Origin: Metarhizobium sp017305935
Lineage (GTDB): Bacteria; Pseudomonadota; Alphaproteobacteria; Rhizobiales; Rhizobiaceae
NCBI RefSeq assembly: GCF_029601685.1
Contig: NZ_JARRIR010000005.1
Span: 124,001 to 188,000, forward strand
DNA: 64,000 bases
Direction of reading: 5' to 3'
Part shown: piece by piece, positions 36,734 to 44,993 of the stretch
Layout: the number at the start of each line of letters is the position of its first letter
How positions within the stretch are numbered: the first letter of the stretch is position 1
Made by a program: the position numbers and the translations under genes
Notes under the pieces: model-generated
Databases searched by the model: none
The model's input: the letters and a program-made list of their open reading frames with translations, nothing else
What the model was told of the DNA's origin: nothing

Positions 36734-37939
36734 ATGGTCGAAGATCCGCCGCGCCACACCCGATCGCCCGACGAGCCGATCACGATCGAGGGGACCGCAC
36801 AACGCATCACCGAACCGACGGACACCGCTTCCCCCGCAGAGGATAACGCTCCGCCGCCGCAGGAAACGCCGGACGCCGCCTCCGCCGGCCTCGAAGCCGA
36901 TAAGCCGCAAGCACCGCCGGAGACCGTCGCCGCCGAGCCGGAACCGGAGCCCGTGAAGGTCGAGCCGGCTGAAACGCCGGAGCCGGAAGAGACGGAACCG
37001 CCGCGCCCACCCACCTGGACGCAGGCCCCGCCCGCCCCCACCGCCGTCAAGCAGACCGCCACCTCGACCCTGGTCGCCGCCGGCATTTTCGGCGGTCTGG
37101 TGGCGCTCGCTCTGGCCGGGGCCATGCAATATGCCGGCGTCCTGCCGGGCGCGGGTGCGAACAAACCCGCCGACACCGGCGCGCTCAGCGCCGAAATCGA
37201 CGCCCTGCGCCAACAGGTCGCCGCCTTGCCCACGGCACCTGTCGCGCCTGCCCCGGACCCCGCGCTGGAACAGCGCATCGCCGCGCTCGAAGCCAAGGTC
37301 GCGCCGCTGGCGGACGGCATCGACAAGGTCAGCAACGGCCTTGCCGCGCTTGGCCAGACGGCGGCCAGCGGCACCGGCGACGTCACCGCCCGCCTCGATG
37401 AGATCGAGAAGAAGCTGAGCGAACCACAGAATGACGGCGCCGTCGCCCGCACCATCGCGCTGACCGCGCTACGCTCGGCGATCGATCGCGGCGGCGCGTT
37501 TTCGGCCGAGCTGGATGCGCTCGCCAGCGTCAGCCACGATGATCCGGCCATCGGCGAGTTGCGGCCGCTGGCCTCCGGCGACCTGCCCTCCCGCGCCGAG
37601 CTGGTCGAGCAGTTCCGGGATGTCGCCTTCGCGATGATCGAGGCGGTCAACCAGCCGGGACCGGATAGCGGCATCGGCGAGCGGCTGTTCGCCAGCGCCC
37701 TGTCGATCGTCAAGGTGCGCAATGTCGGCGATGTCGAGGGCACCGGTCCCGACGCGATCACCGCCCGCATCGAGGACAAGTTGAAGAAGGGCGCCCTGAA
37801 GGATGCCGTAGCCGAATGGGACACCCTGCCCGAGGCGGCGAAGACGGCAGGCGCCGCTTTCAAGGCCAGGCTGGATGCCCGCATTCGTGCCGAAGACCTG
37901 TTGAGCGCCGTCTCGGCGGCAACGAACAAGCAGAGCTGA
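36734..37939 (+). CDS. Mitofilin/Mic60-like inner-membrane protein
   Basis: The 401-residue protein has a disordered, Pro/Glu-rich cytoplasmic N-terminus (residues 1-108), one membrane helix at about 111-134 (STLVAAGIFGGLVALALAGA), a coiled-coil region at about 148-255 and a C-terminal helical domain (about 255-395) in the periplasm. This layout and the position between hem genes and hemY are those of alphaproteobacterial mitofilin (COG4223), the relative of mitochondrial Mic60 that shapes inner-membrane folds and contacts the outer membrane. GAGG lies 6 bases before the ATG. It runs 13 bases from hemY. Confidence 0.85.
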   Translation: MVEDPPRHTRSPDEPITIEGTAQRITEPTDTASPAEDNAPPPQETPDAASAGLEADKPQAPPETVAAEPEPEPVKVEPAETPEPEETEPPRPPTWTQAPPAPTAVKQTATSTLVAAGIFGGLVALALAGAMQYAGVLPGAGANKPADTGALSAEIDALRQQVAALPTAPVAPAPDPALEQRIAALEAKVAPLADGIDKVSNGLAALGQTAASGTGDVTARLDEIEKKLSEPQNDGAVARTIALTALRSAIDRGGAFSAELDALASVSHDDPAIGELRPLASGDLPSRAELVEQFRDVAFAMIEAVNQPGPDSGIGERLFASALSIVKVRNVGDVEGTGPDAITARIEDKLKKGALKDAVAEWDTLPEAAKTAGAAFKARLDARIRAEDLLSAVSAATNKQS

Positions 37940-37952
37940 GCCGGGAGACGAC

Positions 37953-39557
37953 ATGATCAGAATTCTCGTATTCGCCATTCTCGTCCTGGCGCTCGGCTTC
38001 GGCTTCTCCTGGCTGGCCGACCGGCCCGGTGAACTGACCCTGCTCTGGGAAGGCCGCATCGTCGAGATGAGCCTGCTGGCCGCCGCCGGCTTCACCGTCG
38101 CCCTCGTCGCCGCCGTGCTCGTCTGTTGGTGGCTGCTCAGCGGCCTGTGGAACTCGCCGCACACGATCAACCGCTATTTTCGCGCTCGCAAGCGCGACCG
38201 CGGCTACCAGGCGCTGTCGACGGGGTTGATCGCCGCCGGGGCCGGCAATTCGCTGCTGGCGGCCAAGATGGCGGCGCGCTCGCGCGGCCTGATCAGCGCC
38301 GACCAGGAGCCCCTGATCCATCTGCTGGAGGCCCAGACGGCGCTCATCGAAGGCAAGCATGACGATGCGCGCCGCAAGTTCGAGCTGATGGCCGACGATC
38401 CCGAGACCCGCGAGCTTGGCCTGCGCGGTCTCTATCTCGAAGCCAAGCGCCTCGGCGCCGACGAGGCTGCCCGCCAATATGCCGAGCAGGCGGCGGAAAA
38501 GGCCCCCTACCTGCCCTGGGCGGCGCAAGCGGCGCTGGACTACCGCTCGCAAGCCGGCCTCTGGAACGACGCCATCCGCCTGCTCGACCAGCAGCGCGTC
38601 GCTCATGTTTTTCCCAAGGCCGAGGCCGAGCGCAAGAAGGCCGTGCTGTTGACCGCGCGCGCCGCCGCCGCATTGGAGGCCGATCCGAAGACGGCACGGC
38701 AGGATGCGCTCGCCGCGCTCAAACTGGCGCCGTCGCTGGCCCCGGCCGCCCTGATCGCCGCCAAGAGTTATTTCCGCGAGGACAATGTCCGCAAAGCTTC
38801 CTCGGTGCTCGAACAGGCGTGGAAACAGGCGCCGTCGAGCGAGATCGCCACTACCTATCTGCGCGCCCGCAGCGGCGACAGCGCGCTCGATCGCCTCAAG
38901 CGCGCCGAGCGGCTGGAGGCGCTGAAGCCCAACAACATCGAATCGCTGCTCGCCGTCGCCCGCGCCGCCCTCGACACCAAGGATTTTTCCCGCGCCCGGC
39001 AGAAGGCGGAGGCAGCCGCCCGCATGGATGCGCGCGAAAGCGTCTTCCTGCTGCTGGCCGATATCGAGGAGGCCGAAACCGGCGATCAGGGCCGCATCCG
39101 CCATTGGCTGGGCCAGGCGCTGCGCGCCCCGCGCGATCCCGCCTGGGTGGCAGACGGCTTCGTCTCGGAGACCTGGCTGCCGGTCTCACCGGTCAGCGGA
39201 CGTCTCGACGCCTTCGAATGGAAGGCGCCGTTCCACCAGATCGCCGCCCGCATCGAGGACGGCACGCTTGCCGAAGACGCGCTGCAGACCCTGCCGCCGC
39301 TACCGGAAAAGACCGTATCGGAACCGCCGAAACCGGCCGCCGTTCCCGCGATCATCGATGCCGAACCGGTGGTGAAGCCGGTGCCGCAGGCGATGAAACC
39401 TGCGCCGCGCCCGGCCGAGGCGCGGCCGACGCCGGAGCCGGTCGCGGCCAACAGCTCGCGCGCGCCCGATCCGTTCAACGGCCGCCCGCCGGATGATCCC
39501 GGCGTGAAATTCGCCGAAGCCGACAGCGGCGAGAAGACGCGGTTGCGGTTGTTCTGA
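37953..39557 (+). CDS. hemY: HemY-like TPR membrane protein
   Basis: The 534-residue protein has the HemY N-terminal domain with two membrane helices (residues about 3-21 and 42-68) and TPR-like helical repeats through roughly residues 85-400, then a Pro-rich disordered tail. HemY genes travel with hemCD in proteobacteria and are linked to heme synthesis, but an enzymatic role is unproven; this is not the protoporphyrinogen oxidase also called HemY in Bacillus. It is likely a scaffold partner of the adjacent mitofilin. Confidence 0.85.
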   Translation: MIRILVFAILVLALGFGFSWLADRPGELTLLWEGRIVEMSLLAAAGFTVALVAAVLVCWWLLSGLWNSPHTINRYFRARKRDRGYQALSTGLIAAGAGNSLLAAKMAARSRGLISADQEPLIHLLEAQTALIEGKHDDARRKFELMADDPETRELGLRGLYLEAKRLGADEAARQYAEQAAEKAPYLPWAAQAALDYRSQAGLWNDAIRLLDQQRVAHVFPKAEAERKKAVLLTARAAAALEADPKTARQDALAALKLAPSLAPAALIAAKSYFREDNVRKASSVLEQAWKQAPSSEIATTYLRARSGDSALDRLKRAERLEALKPNNIESLLAVARAALDTKDFSRARQKAEAAARMDARESVFLLLADIEEAETGDQGRIRHWLGQALRAPRDPAWVADGFVSETWLPVSPVSGRLDAFEWKAPFHQIAARIEDGTLAEDALQTLPPLPEKTVSEPPKPAAVPAIIDAEPVVKPVPQAMKPAPRPAEARPTPEPVAANSSRAPDPFNGRPPDDPGVKFAEADSGEKTRLRLF

Positions 39558-39571
39558 GCACGGGAGCGCCA

Positions 39572-40042
39572 ATGTTCGAACGTATCCAGAACTTCTTCAA
39601 CAACCTCACCGCTTCCCCGGCTGCCTTCGCGCCCGGCGATCCGCTGGTTGCGGTCGCCGCCCTTTGCATCCAGGTGATGGAGGCGGACGGCACCGTCTCC
39701 GATAGCGAGAAGGAAAGATTACGCACCCTGTTGCGCGAGCATTACGGCCGCGACGGGGCTTCGCTGGAAGCGCTGATCGAGGCTGGCCGCGAGGCCGGCA
39801 ACGAGGCCGTCGACTATTATCGCTTCACCGCCGACCTCAAACGACATCTCGACGACGACCAGCGGCTGGAACTGATCGGCATCCTCTGGGATATCGTCTA
39901 TGCCGACGGGGTGCGCAACGAACTGGAAGATCATGTCATATGGCGAATTGCCGATCTGCTCGGTGTCTCCGGAACCGACCGGGTCGCGCTCAGACAGCGC
40001 GCCGCAGCCCGCGCCCCCGAACCCGACGCGCCTGACGGCTGA
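39572..40042 (+). CDS. TerB-like protein
   Basis: The 156-residue all-helical protein has the TerB-type fold: two repeats of the acidic ADG motif (MEADGTVSDSEKERL near residues 37-51 and IVYADGVRNELEDHVIWRIADLLG near 107-130), which probably bind metal. Stand-alone TerB proteins in rhizobia are uncharacterised; the name comes from the tellurite-resistance system, of which nothing else is present. It lies 14 bases after hemY, at the end of the heme/mitofilin run. Confidence 0.85.
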   Translation: MFERIQNFFNNLTASPAAFAPGDPLVAVAALCIQVMEADGTVSDSEKERLRTLLREHYGRDGASLEALIEAGREAGNEAVDYYRFTADLKRHLDDDQRLELIGILWDIVYADGVRNELEDHVIWRIADLLGVSGTDRVALRQRAAARAPEPDAPDG

Positions 40043-40793
40043 ACCGCCGGCCCGCCGGCCCTCGACCGGCGAACAGCCCGCCATTCTCGTCGTGCTGCAT
40101 CAGGAGCGCTCCAGCCCCGGCCGTGTCGGCCAGATGCTGGAACGGAAGGGTTTCAGGCTGGATATCCGCCGGCCGGTGCTCGGCGATCCCCTGCCGAAAA
40201 CGCTGGCCGACCATGCCGGCGCCGTCGTCTTCGGCGGGCCGATGAGCGCCAACGACGCGGACGACTTCGTGCGCGCCGAAATCGACTGGCTTTCGGTGCC
40301 GCTCACCGAAAACAAGCCCTATCTCGGCATCTGCCTCGGCGCGCAGATGCTGGTCAAGCAGCTCGGCGGGATGGTCGAAAGCCATAGCGACGGGCTGGCG
40401 GAAATTGGCTGGTATCCGCTGCGCGCCACCGAAAAGGGCCGAGCGTTGCTGCCCGACTGGCCCGATATGGTCTATCACTTCCATCGCGAGGGTTTCGATC
40501 TGCCGGCCGGCGCCGAGCTGCTGGCCGAGGGCGACACCTATCCCAACCAGGCTTTTCGCTACGGCCGCACCGCCTGGGCGCTGCAATTCCATGCGGAGCT
40601 GACGCGGGCGATGATGCAGCGCTGGGTCGTGCATGGCGCCCACCGTTTCGAGCTGCCGAATGCGCAGCGCGGCAAGGCCCATCTCGATGGCCGCCTGTTG
40701 CATGACGAACCGCTGCGCGTCTGGCTGTCGAACTTCCTCGACATCGTCTTCCTGCAGCCGCCGCAACAGCGGTTGCTGACGGAAAGCGTTTAG
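39933..40793 (+). CDS. Class I glutamine amidotransferase
   Basis: The GATase-1 domain has the nucleophile Cys in YLGICLGAQML, the oxyanion Gly-Gly motif VVFGGPMSAND, and His-Glu in LQFHAELT. It resembles GuaA-like amidotransferases that act alone or hydrolyse gamma-glutamyl compounds; the substrate is unknown. The domain proper begins near PAILVVLHQERS (about 40080). In-frame starts are the ATG at 39933 (used), GTG 39963 and GTG 40092; all but the last overlap terB heavily, and the last would cut the first strand. It overlaps the convergent MFS gene by 4 bases. Confidence 0.8.
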   Translation: MSYGELPICSVSPEPTGSRSDSAPQPAPPNPTRLTAEPPARRPSTGEQPAILVVLHQERSSPGRVGQMLERKGFRLDIRRPVLGDPLPKTLADHAGAVVFGGPMSANDADDFVRAEIDWLSVPLTENKPYLGICLGAQMLVKQLGGMVESHSDGLAEIGWYPLRATEKGRALLPDWPDMVYHFHREGFDLPAGAELLAEGDTYPNQAFRYGRTAWALQFHAELTRAMMQRWVVHGAHRFELPNAQRGKAHLDGRLLHDEPLRVWLSNFLDIVFLQPPQQRLLTESV

Positions 40794-42037
40794 ACCGCCT
40801 GCCGCTGCGAGGGCGCGTCGAGTGAATCGATGCGCCGCAGCTTCGGAAAACTCGACGCCCAGATGATCGACACCGCGAGCGTGCCGAAACCGCCGATCAC
40901 CACGGCCGGCACGGCGCCGAAGATCGCCGCCATGGTGCCGGCGCGGAATTCTCCGAGTTCGTTGGAGGCGCCGACGAACACCATGTTGACGGCATTGACG
41001 CGGCCGCGCACCGCATCCGGCGTCCACAGCGCGATCAGCGTTTCGCGCACATAGACGGAAATCATGTCGGAAGCGCCCATGACGAACAGCGCGGCAATCG
41101 ACAGCCACGCCGTCTGCGACAGGCCGAACAGAATGGTTGCCGTCCCGAACAGGCCGACGCCGATGAACATCAGCATTCCGGCCCGGTGGCGGATGGGATA
41201 GGCGGCAAGGATCAGAGCGACGAGGATGGCGCCGACGCCGGGGGCCGCGCGCAGCAGGCCGAGGCCCCATGGCCCGAGCACCAGCACATCGCGCGCGAAG
41301 ACCGGCATCAGCGCCACGGCGCCGCCGAGCAACACAGCGAAGAGATCGAGTGAGATCGCTCCCAGCACCACCTTTTCCGAACGGATGAAGCGGAAGCCGG
41401 CCAGCATGCTGTCGAGCGTCACCCGCTCGCGCACACTTTTCTGCGGCGGCTTCGGCACCATGAAGACCAGCACGGCGGCGGCGGCCATGAACACCAGCGC
41501 CACCGAATAGGCCACCAGCGGCCCGAGACCATAGAGCAGGCCGCCCGCCACCGGCCCGACGATCGACGCCGCCTGCCAGGAGGAGGAGTTCCAGGCGATC
41601 GAATTGGCCAGATCCTGCTCCGGCACCAGGTTCGGCGCCAGGGACTGCACGGCGGGCGCCATGAAGGCGCGCTCGATACCGAACAGCACCAGCACGGCGA
41701 AGACCGGCAGCGGCGCAAACGCGCCGGTGACCGTCAACCCCAGCAACGCGGCGGCGCAGAGCGCGCTGACCACCATGCAGATGGAGACGATGGCACGGCG
41801 ATTGTAGCGATCCGCCACCGAACCGGTGACGAGGATCAGCACCAGCGAGGGCAGGAACTGGAACAGGCCGATGAGGCCGAGATAGAAGGTGCTGCGCGTG
41901 ACGTCATACATCTGCCAGCCGACCGAGACGGAGATGATCTGCGTCGCGAACACGGCGAGGAAGCGCGCGGCGAAGAAGCGCGCATAGGCCACATGCCGGA
42001 AAGCCGCGAAACGGTCTGGCGTGGTCGAAACGGACAT
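40790..42037 (-). CDS. MFS transporter, EntS-like
   Basis: This 415-residue major facilitator superfamily protein has twelve predicted helices. The DRYNRR loop between helices 2 and 3, FGIERAFMAPAVQSLAPNLVP and the overall layout match the EntS (enterobactin exporter)/DUF894 group of drug-H+ antiporter-like carriers. The substrate is unknown and no siderophore genes are nearby. The ATG at 42037 has AAGGAA upstream; the preceding 25 codons of open frame are not conserved. Confidence 0.87.
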   Translation of the reverse strand: MSVSTTPDRFAAFRHVAYARFFAARFLAVFATQIISVSVGWQMYDVTRSTFYLGLIGLFQFLPSLVLILVTGSVADRYNRRAIVSICMVVSALCAAALLGLTVTGAFAPLPVFAVLVLFGIERAFMAPAVQSLAPNLVPEQDLANSIAWNSSSWQAASIVGPVAGGLLYGLGPLVAYSVALVFMAAAAVLVFMVPKPPQKSVRERVTLDSMLAGFRFIRSEKVVLGAISLDLFAVLLGGAVALMPVFARDVLVLGPWGLGLLRAAPGVGAILVALILAAYPIRHRAGMLMFIGVGLFGTATILFGLSQTAWLSIAALFVMGASDMISVYVRETLIALWTPDAVRGRVNAVNMVFVGASNELGEFRAGTMAAIFGAVPAVVIGGFGTLAVSIIWASSFPKLRRIDSLDAPSQRQAV

Positions 42038-42195
42038 GGAGAACTGTTCCTTGCATCTGGGCCGCAATTCCAGCCCGGCGGGCCGATGGCGAGAGGCCGG
42101 CCCGTTAAACATGATTCCGCTTTACGGCTTTTGCGGCCCTTGCTCGTTAAGTCGCCAATGTCTACATCTCTGTCAATCGAGAAATGGAGACCTGG

Positions 42196-42489
42196 ATGCT
42201 TGCTCTTTTTCAAACCATTGACCTGGCTTTGAATATCTATACCTGGATTTTGATCGCCAGCGCGATCTTCTCCTGGCTCTACGCCTTCAACGTGGTCAAT
42301 TCGAGCAACCAGTTCGTCAACTCGATCGGCTTGTTCCTGCACAATGTCACCGAGCCGGTGCTGCGGCCGATCCGCCGCCTGCTGCCGAACCTCGGCGGCA
42401 TCGACATCTCGCCGATCATCCTGCTGCTGATCATTTTCTTCATCCGCTCGCTGATGTGGAATTCGCTCTGGCCGATGGTCGCCCGGTAA
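42196..42489 (+). CDS. YggT family membrane protein
   Basis: This 97-residue protein has two membrane helices (about 5-25 and 69-90) and the YggT signatures FNVVNSSNQFVNSIG and TEPVLRPIRRLLPNLGGIDISPIILLL. YggT proteins are linked to membrane-shape or osmotic functions and, in plastids, to thylakoid and cytochrome maturation; the bacterial role is unclear. The ATG at 42196 follows GGAG; an earlier ATG at 42184 is less likely. It is followed 4 bases later by the DUF167 gene, the usual bacterial pairing. Confidence 0.9.
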   Translation: MLALFQTIDLALNIYTWILIASAIFSWLYAFNVVNSSNQFVNSIGLFLHNVTEPVLRPIRRLLPNLGGIDISPIILLLIIFFIRSLMWNSLWPMVAR

Positions 42490-42493
42490 CAGG

Positions 42494-42808
42494 GTGACCA
42501 GCCCCTTCAAGGCGCTGGCCGATGGCGTCAGCCTCCGCCTGCGGTTGATGCCGAATGGCGGTCGCGACGCAATCGACGGCATCGAGACCGATGCCAACGG
42601 CGACGCTTTCCTGAAGGCGCGGGTGAGCGCGGTGCCGGAGGACGGCAAGGCCAACAAGGCGCTGATCGCGCTGCTCGCCAAGCGGCTGAAGATCGCCAAA
42701 TCGGCGATCTCGGTCGTCTCAGGCGAAACCGCCAGAAAGAAAATCCTCCGGATCGAGGGCGACCCGGAGGATGTGATCGGAAAGATCGAAAGCCTGCTGA
42801 AAGGCTGA
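42494..42808 (+). CDS. DUF167 (YggU) family protein
   Basis: This 104-residue cytoplasmic protein of the DUF167/YggU family has a small alpha/beta fold of unknown function. The hallmark segment VSAVPEDGKANKALIALLAKRLKIAKSAISVVSGETARKK is intact. It uses a GTG start at 42494, 4 bases after YggT, indicating translational coupling. Its stop abuts the stop of the convergent ppa gene with no gap. Confidence 0.92.
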   Translation: MTSPFKALADGVSLRLRLMPNGGRDAIDGIETDANGDAFLKARVSAVPEDGKANKALIALLAKRLKIAKSAISVVSGETARKKILRIEGDPEDVIGKIESLLKG

Positions 42809-43342
42809 TTATTTCTGGGCTTTGGCGCGCTCGATGGATTCGAGGATGATGCGCTTGGCGGCGTCGACATCCAGCCAGTCGCCGATCTTCACCCACTTTC
42901 CGGGCTCCAGATCCTTGTAATGCGTGAAGAAGTGCTCGATCTGCTTGAGCGTGATTTCCGGCAGGTCGGTGTAGTTGGCGACCTTGTCGTAGCGGCGCGT
43001 CAGCTTCGGCACCGGCACGGCGAGGATCTTTTCGTCCTTGCCGCCATCGTCTTCCATCATCATCACGCCGATCGGGCGAACGTTGATGACGCAGCCCGGC
43101 ACCAGCGGGCGGGTGTTGCAGACGAGCACGTCGAGCGGATCGCCATCCTCGCAGAGCGTATGCGGCACGAAGCCGTAATTGCCCGGATAGGTCATCGGCG
43201 TGTAGAGGAAACGGTCGACGACCAGCGTGCCGGCCTCCTTGTCCATCTCGTACTTGATCGGCTGACCGCCAACCGGCACTTCGACGATGACGTTGACGTC
43301 GTTCGGCGGGTTCTTGCCGATGGAAATTGCATCAATACGCAT
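42809..43342 (-). CDS. ppa: Inorganic pyrophosphatase
   Basis: Family I soluble pyrophosphatase hydrolyses PPi and so pulls biosynthetic reactions forward. The 177-residue protein has the conserved KYEMDKEAG, YPGNYGFVPHT, the metal-binding EDGDPLDVLV, and YKDLEPGKWVKIGDW. Length is typical. It is monocistronic. Confidence 0.97.
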   Translation of the reverse strand: MRIDAISIGKNPPNDVNVIVEVPVGGQPIKYEMDKEAGTLVVDRFLYTPMTYPGNYGFVPHTLCEDGDPLDVLVCNTRPLVPGCVINVRPIGVMMMEDDGGKDEKILAVPVPKLTRRYDKVANYTDLPEITLKQIEHFFTHYKDLEPGKWVKIGDWLDVDAAKRIILESIERAKAQK

Positions 43343-43545
43343 TCATGCCCCCGGGGAGAAACTGTGGAAACTGGTGAGCAGATAATCCCTTTCCCATGGC
43401 AAAGCAATGTCTTTCGACCCGTTGACCCATGGTGGAGGGCGGACGCATTTTCCGCTTGATCGCTACCGCCGGCGGGTTCATGGAAGCGCAAAACGCCGGG
43501 CCGGAACACCGATTCTGGCCCGTTTCCAGTCCGAGGTATGCCCCC

Positions 43546-44154
43546 ATGAAATCCGTTCTGCTCACCGTCCTCCTGCTGGCAACCGGCGCCGTTGCGGCAA
43601 ACGCCAATGACAGCCGCTACACCGACCTGAAGCCGAAATCCTGCCAGACGATCAGCCAGGCCGAGGACGAAAGCGGCAGCGTCTCCCTGAAATGCAAGGG
43701 GCTCGACGGCTATCCTGTCTATGTCAAGGAAGGCGATCTGCGCCAGTCTGCCTTCTTCGGCCCGATCGATGACCTCTATATCGAGCGCGCCTTCGAAAGT
43801 TTCGGCACCTTCAACCATGCCGGCGAGAAGGTCGAATGGCGCGTGGATGCCGGGGGCAAGCCGGTCGCCGCCATCCTGCGCTATGTGATCGAACACGCCG
43901 ACCCGAAGACCGGGGCGCCGTCCAAGGCCTCGCAAGGACAGATCCTCGTCGTTTCCAAGGTGGCGCAGAAGGACAACGGACAGGGTTGCGTTGCCGGTTA
44001 TGTCGATGCGCTGGCCAATCCTGACGCCAACGACTTGGCGCGCCAGATCGGCGATACGGTCGTACCCGATTTCCGCTGCGGCAGCGACGAGCCGACCTGG
44101 CACGGCAAGAAGGGCGAACGCGCCGACGAGCCGATGCGTTACCTGCCGCAATAA
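43546..44154 (+). CDS. Secreted protein of unknown function
   Basis: The 202-residue protein begins with a signal peptide (MKSVLLTVLLLATGAVAANA, cleavage before NDSRY) at the ATG at 43546; further open frame upstream is not convincing. The mature part has cysteines near residues 34, 50, 153 and 175, probably disulfide-bonded. The SCQTISQAEDESGSVSLKCKGLDGYPVYV segment is the best recognition region, but no family is assigned. It is convergent with a GNAT gene across a small hairpin. Confidence 0.7.
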   Translation: MKSVLLTVLLLATGAVAANANDSRYTDLKPKSCQTISQAEDESGSVSLKCKGLDGYPVYVKEGDLRQSAFFGPIDDLYIERAFESFGTFNHAGEKVEWRVDAGGKPVAAILRYVIEHADPKTGAPSKASQGQILVVSKVAQKDNGQGCVAGYVDALANPDANDLARQIGDTVVPDFRCGSDEPTWHGKKGERADEPMRYLPQ

Positions 44155-44170
44155 ACCTCGAATCGAACGG

Positions 44171-44198
44171 GAAAAGCGCGCCGGCATAGAAGCCGGCG
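44171..44198 (-). terminator. Probable terminator between convergent genes
   Basis: CGCCGGC at 44179-44185 and GCCGGCG at 44192-44198 form a 7-bp stem. The minus strand then reads GCGCTTTTCCC, a short T-run suited to ending the leftward GNAT transcript. It may also act in the other direction, less well. Confidence 0.55.
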
Positions 44199-44206
44199 TG
44201 GCCGCG

Positions 44207-44713
44207 TCAGTTCCAGACGAAACCGACCTTCTTCAGCGAGACTTCACCGAAATCTTCCATGCCCTCGGCAAGGTCGACGCCACCATTGGAGCGGAAGAAG
44301 CGGTCGGCATTTTCGCTGTCTTCGAGGCACCAGACGACCAGCCCGTTGCAGCCGATGGATTTCAGCTGGTGGCGGGCTTCCTGAAACAGGCGGTAGCCGA
44401 GGCCGATGCCCTGATATTCCGGGCGCAGGTAGATTTCGTAGATTTCGCCTTCCTGCGGCAGCGAGCGGGCGCGGTTGAGCCCGAGCGTCGCATAACCGGC
44501 GACGACGCCGGCAACATCGGCGACGAGGATCGTCGCCGGGCCGCGCGTCGCCTTGCGCCACCAGGCTTCGCCGCGGCGCTCCAGCATCTGCGTCAGGGCC
44601 TTGTGCGGAATGAGGCCGCCATAGCTGTATTGCCAGGCGCTGCGATGGGCATCCGAAATGGCGCGTGCATCCGCCGGTTCCGCGTGCCGAATCTCGATCG
44701 TCAACGTCTTCAT
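44207..44713 (-). CDS. GNAT family N-acetyltransferase
   Basis: This 168-residue GNAT enzyme of unknown substrate shows the acetyl-CoA-binding motif A in IYLRPEYQGIGLGYRLFQEA (R/Q-x-x-G-x-G/A) and a typical N-terminal ADARAISDAHRSAWQ. The ATG at 44713 (MKTLTIEIRHAEP) is preferred; upstream frame is unconserved. A CtrA-like sequence lies about 97 bases upstream. Confidence 0.87.
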   Translation of the reverse strand: MKTLTIEIRHAEPADARAISDAHRSAWQYSYGGLIPHKALTQMLERRGEAWWRKATRGPATILVADVAGVVAGYATLGLNRARSLPQEGEIYEIYLRPEYQGIGLGYRLFQEARHQLKSIGCNGLVVWCLEDSENADRFFRSNGGVDLAEGMEDFGEVSLKKVGFVWN

Positions 44714-44809
44714 AACGCCACTCTGCCTTTGCCCCAACGAAGCACCCCACGCAATCATTGCAGGGGGACCGTTCCGCGGCGCAGAATCACTTCGCGCACG
44801 CAGACGGAT

Positions 44810-44825
44810 TTAAGTCATTTTTAAC
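44810..44825. promoter_or_regulatory. CtrA-like box TTAA-N7-TTAAC
   Basis: TTAA at 44810-44813 and TTAA at 44821-44824 are spaced by exactly 7 bases, the consensus for the cell-cycle regulator CtrA. It lies about 97 bases upstream of the leftward GNAT gene and beyond the typA terminator, so GNAT is the only gene it could control. No strong promoter is seen beside it, and chance in an AT-rich spacer is possible. Confidence 0.35.
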
Positions 44826-44857
44826 GAAATCAACAAGCCGCAAACCGCGCCGAAGAC

Positions 44858-44892
44858 AAAAAAACGCCCCGCACCTTGGGAGCGGGACGTTT
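44858..44892 (-). terminator. Rho-independent terminator of typA
   Basis: AAACGCCCCGC at 44862-44872 pairs with GCGGGACGTTT at 44882-44892 with one mismatch. The minus strand ends in a run of seven T. It lies about 100 bases past the typA stop. A smaller hairpin (CGCCTGA/TCAGGCG, 44979-45000) overlaps the stop itself. Confidence 0.88.
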
Positions 44893-44993
44893 CGCAAACG
44901 ATGTTTCGAAGGTAGGTCCTCAGGAAGAAACTAAAATCGAAACAATTAGATAGGACACCCTTCCCTTAAAAGGGGCAGCGCCTGAAAACCGTG

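Noticed and set aside
39572..40042. Tellurite-resistance or stress (ter) system
   Set aside because: Only a stand-alone TerB domain is present; no terC, terD or terZ homologues are nearby.
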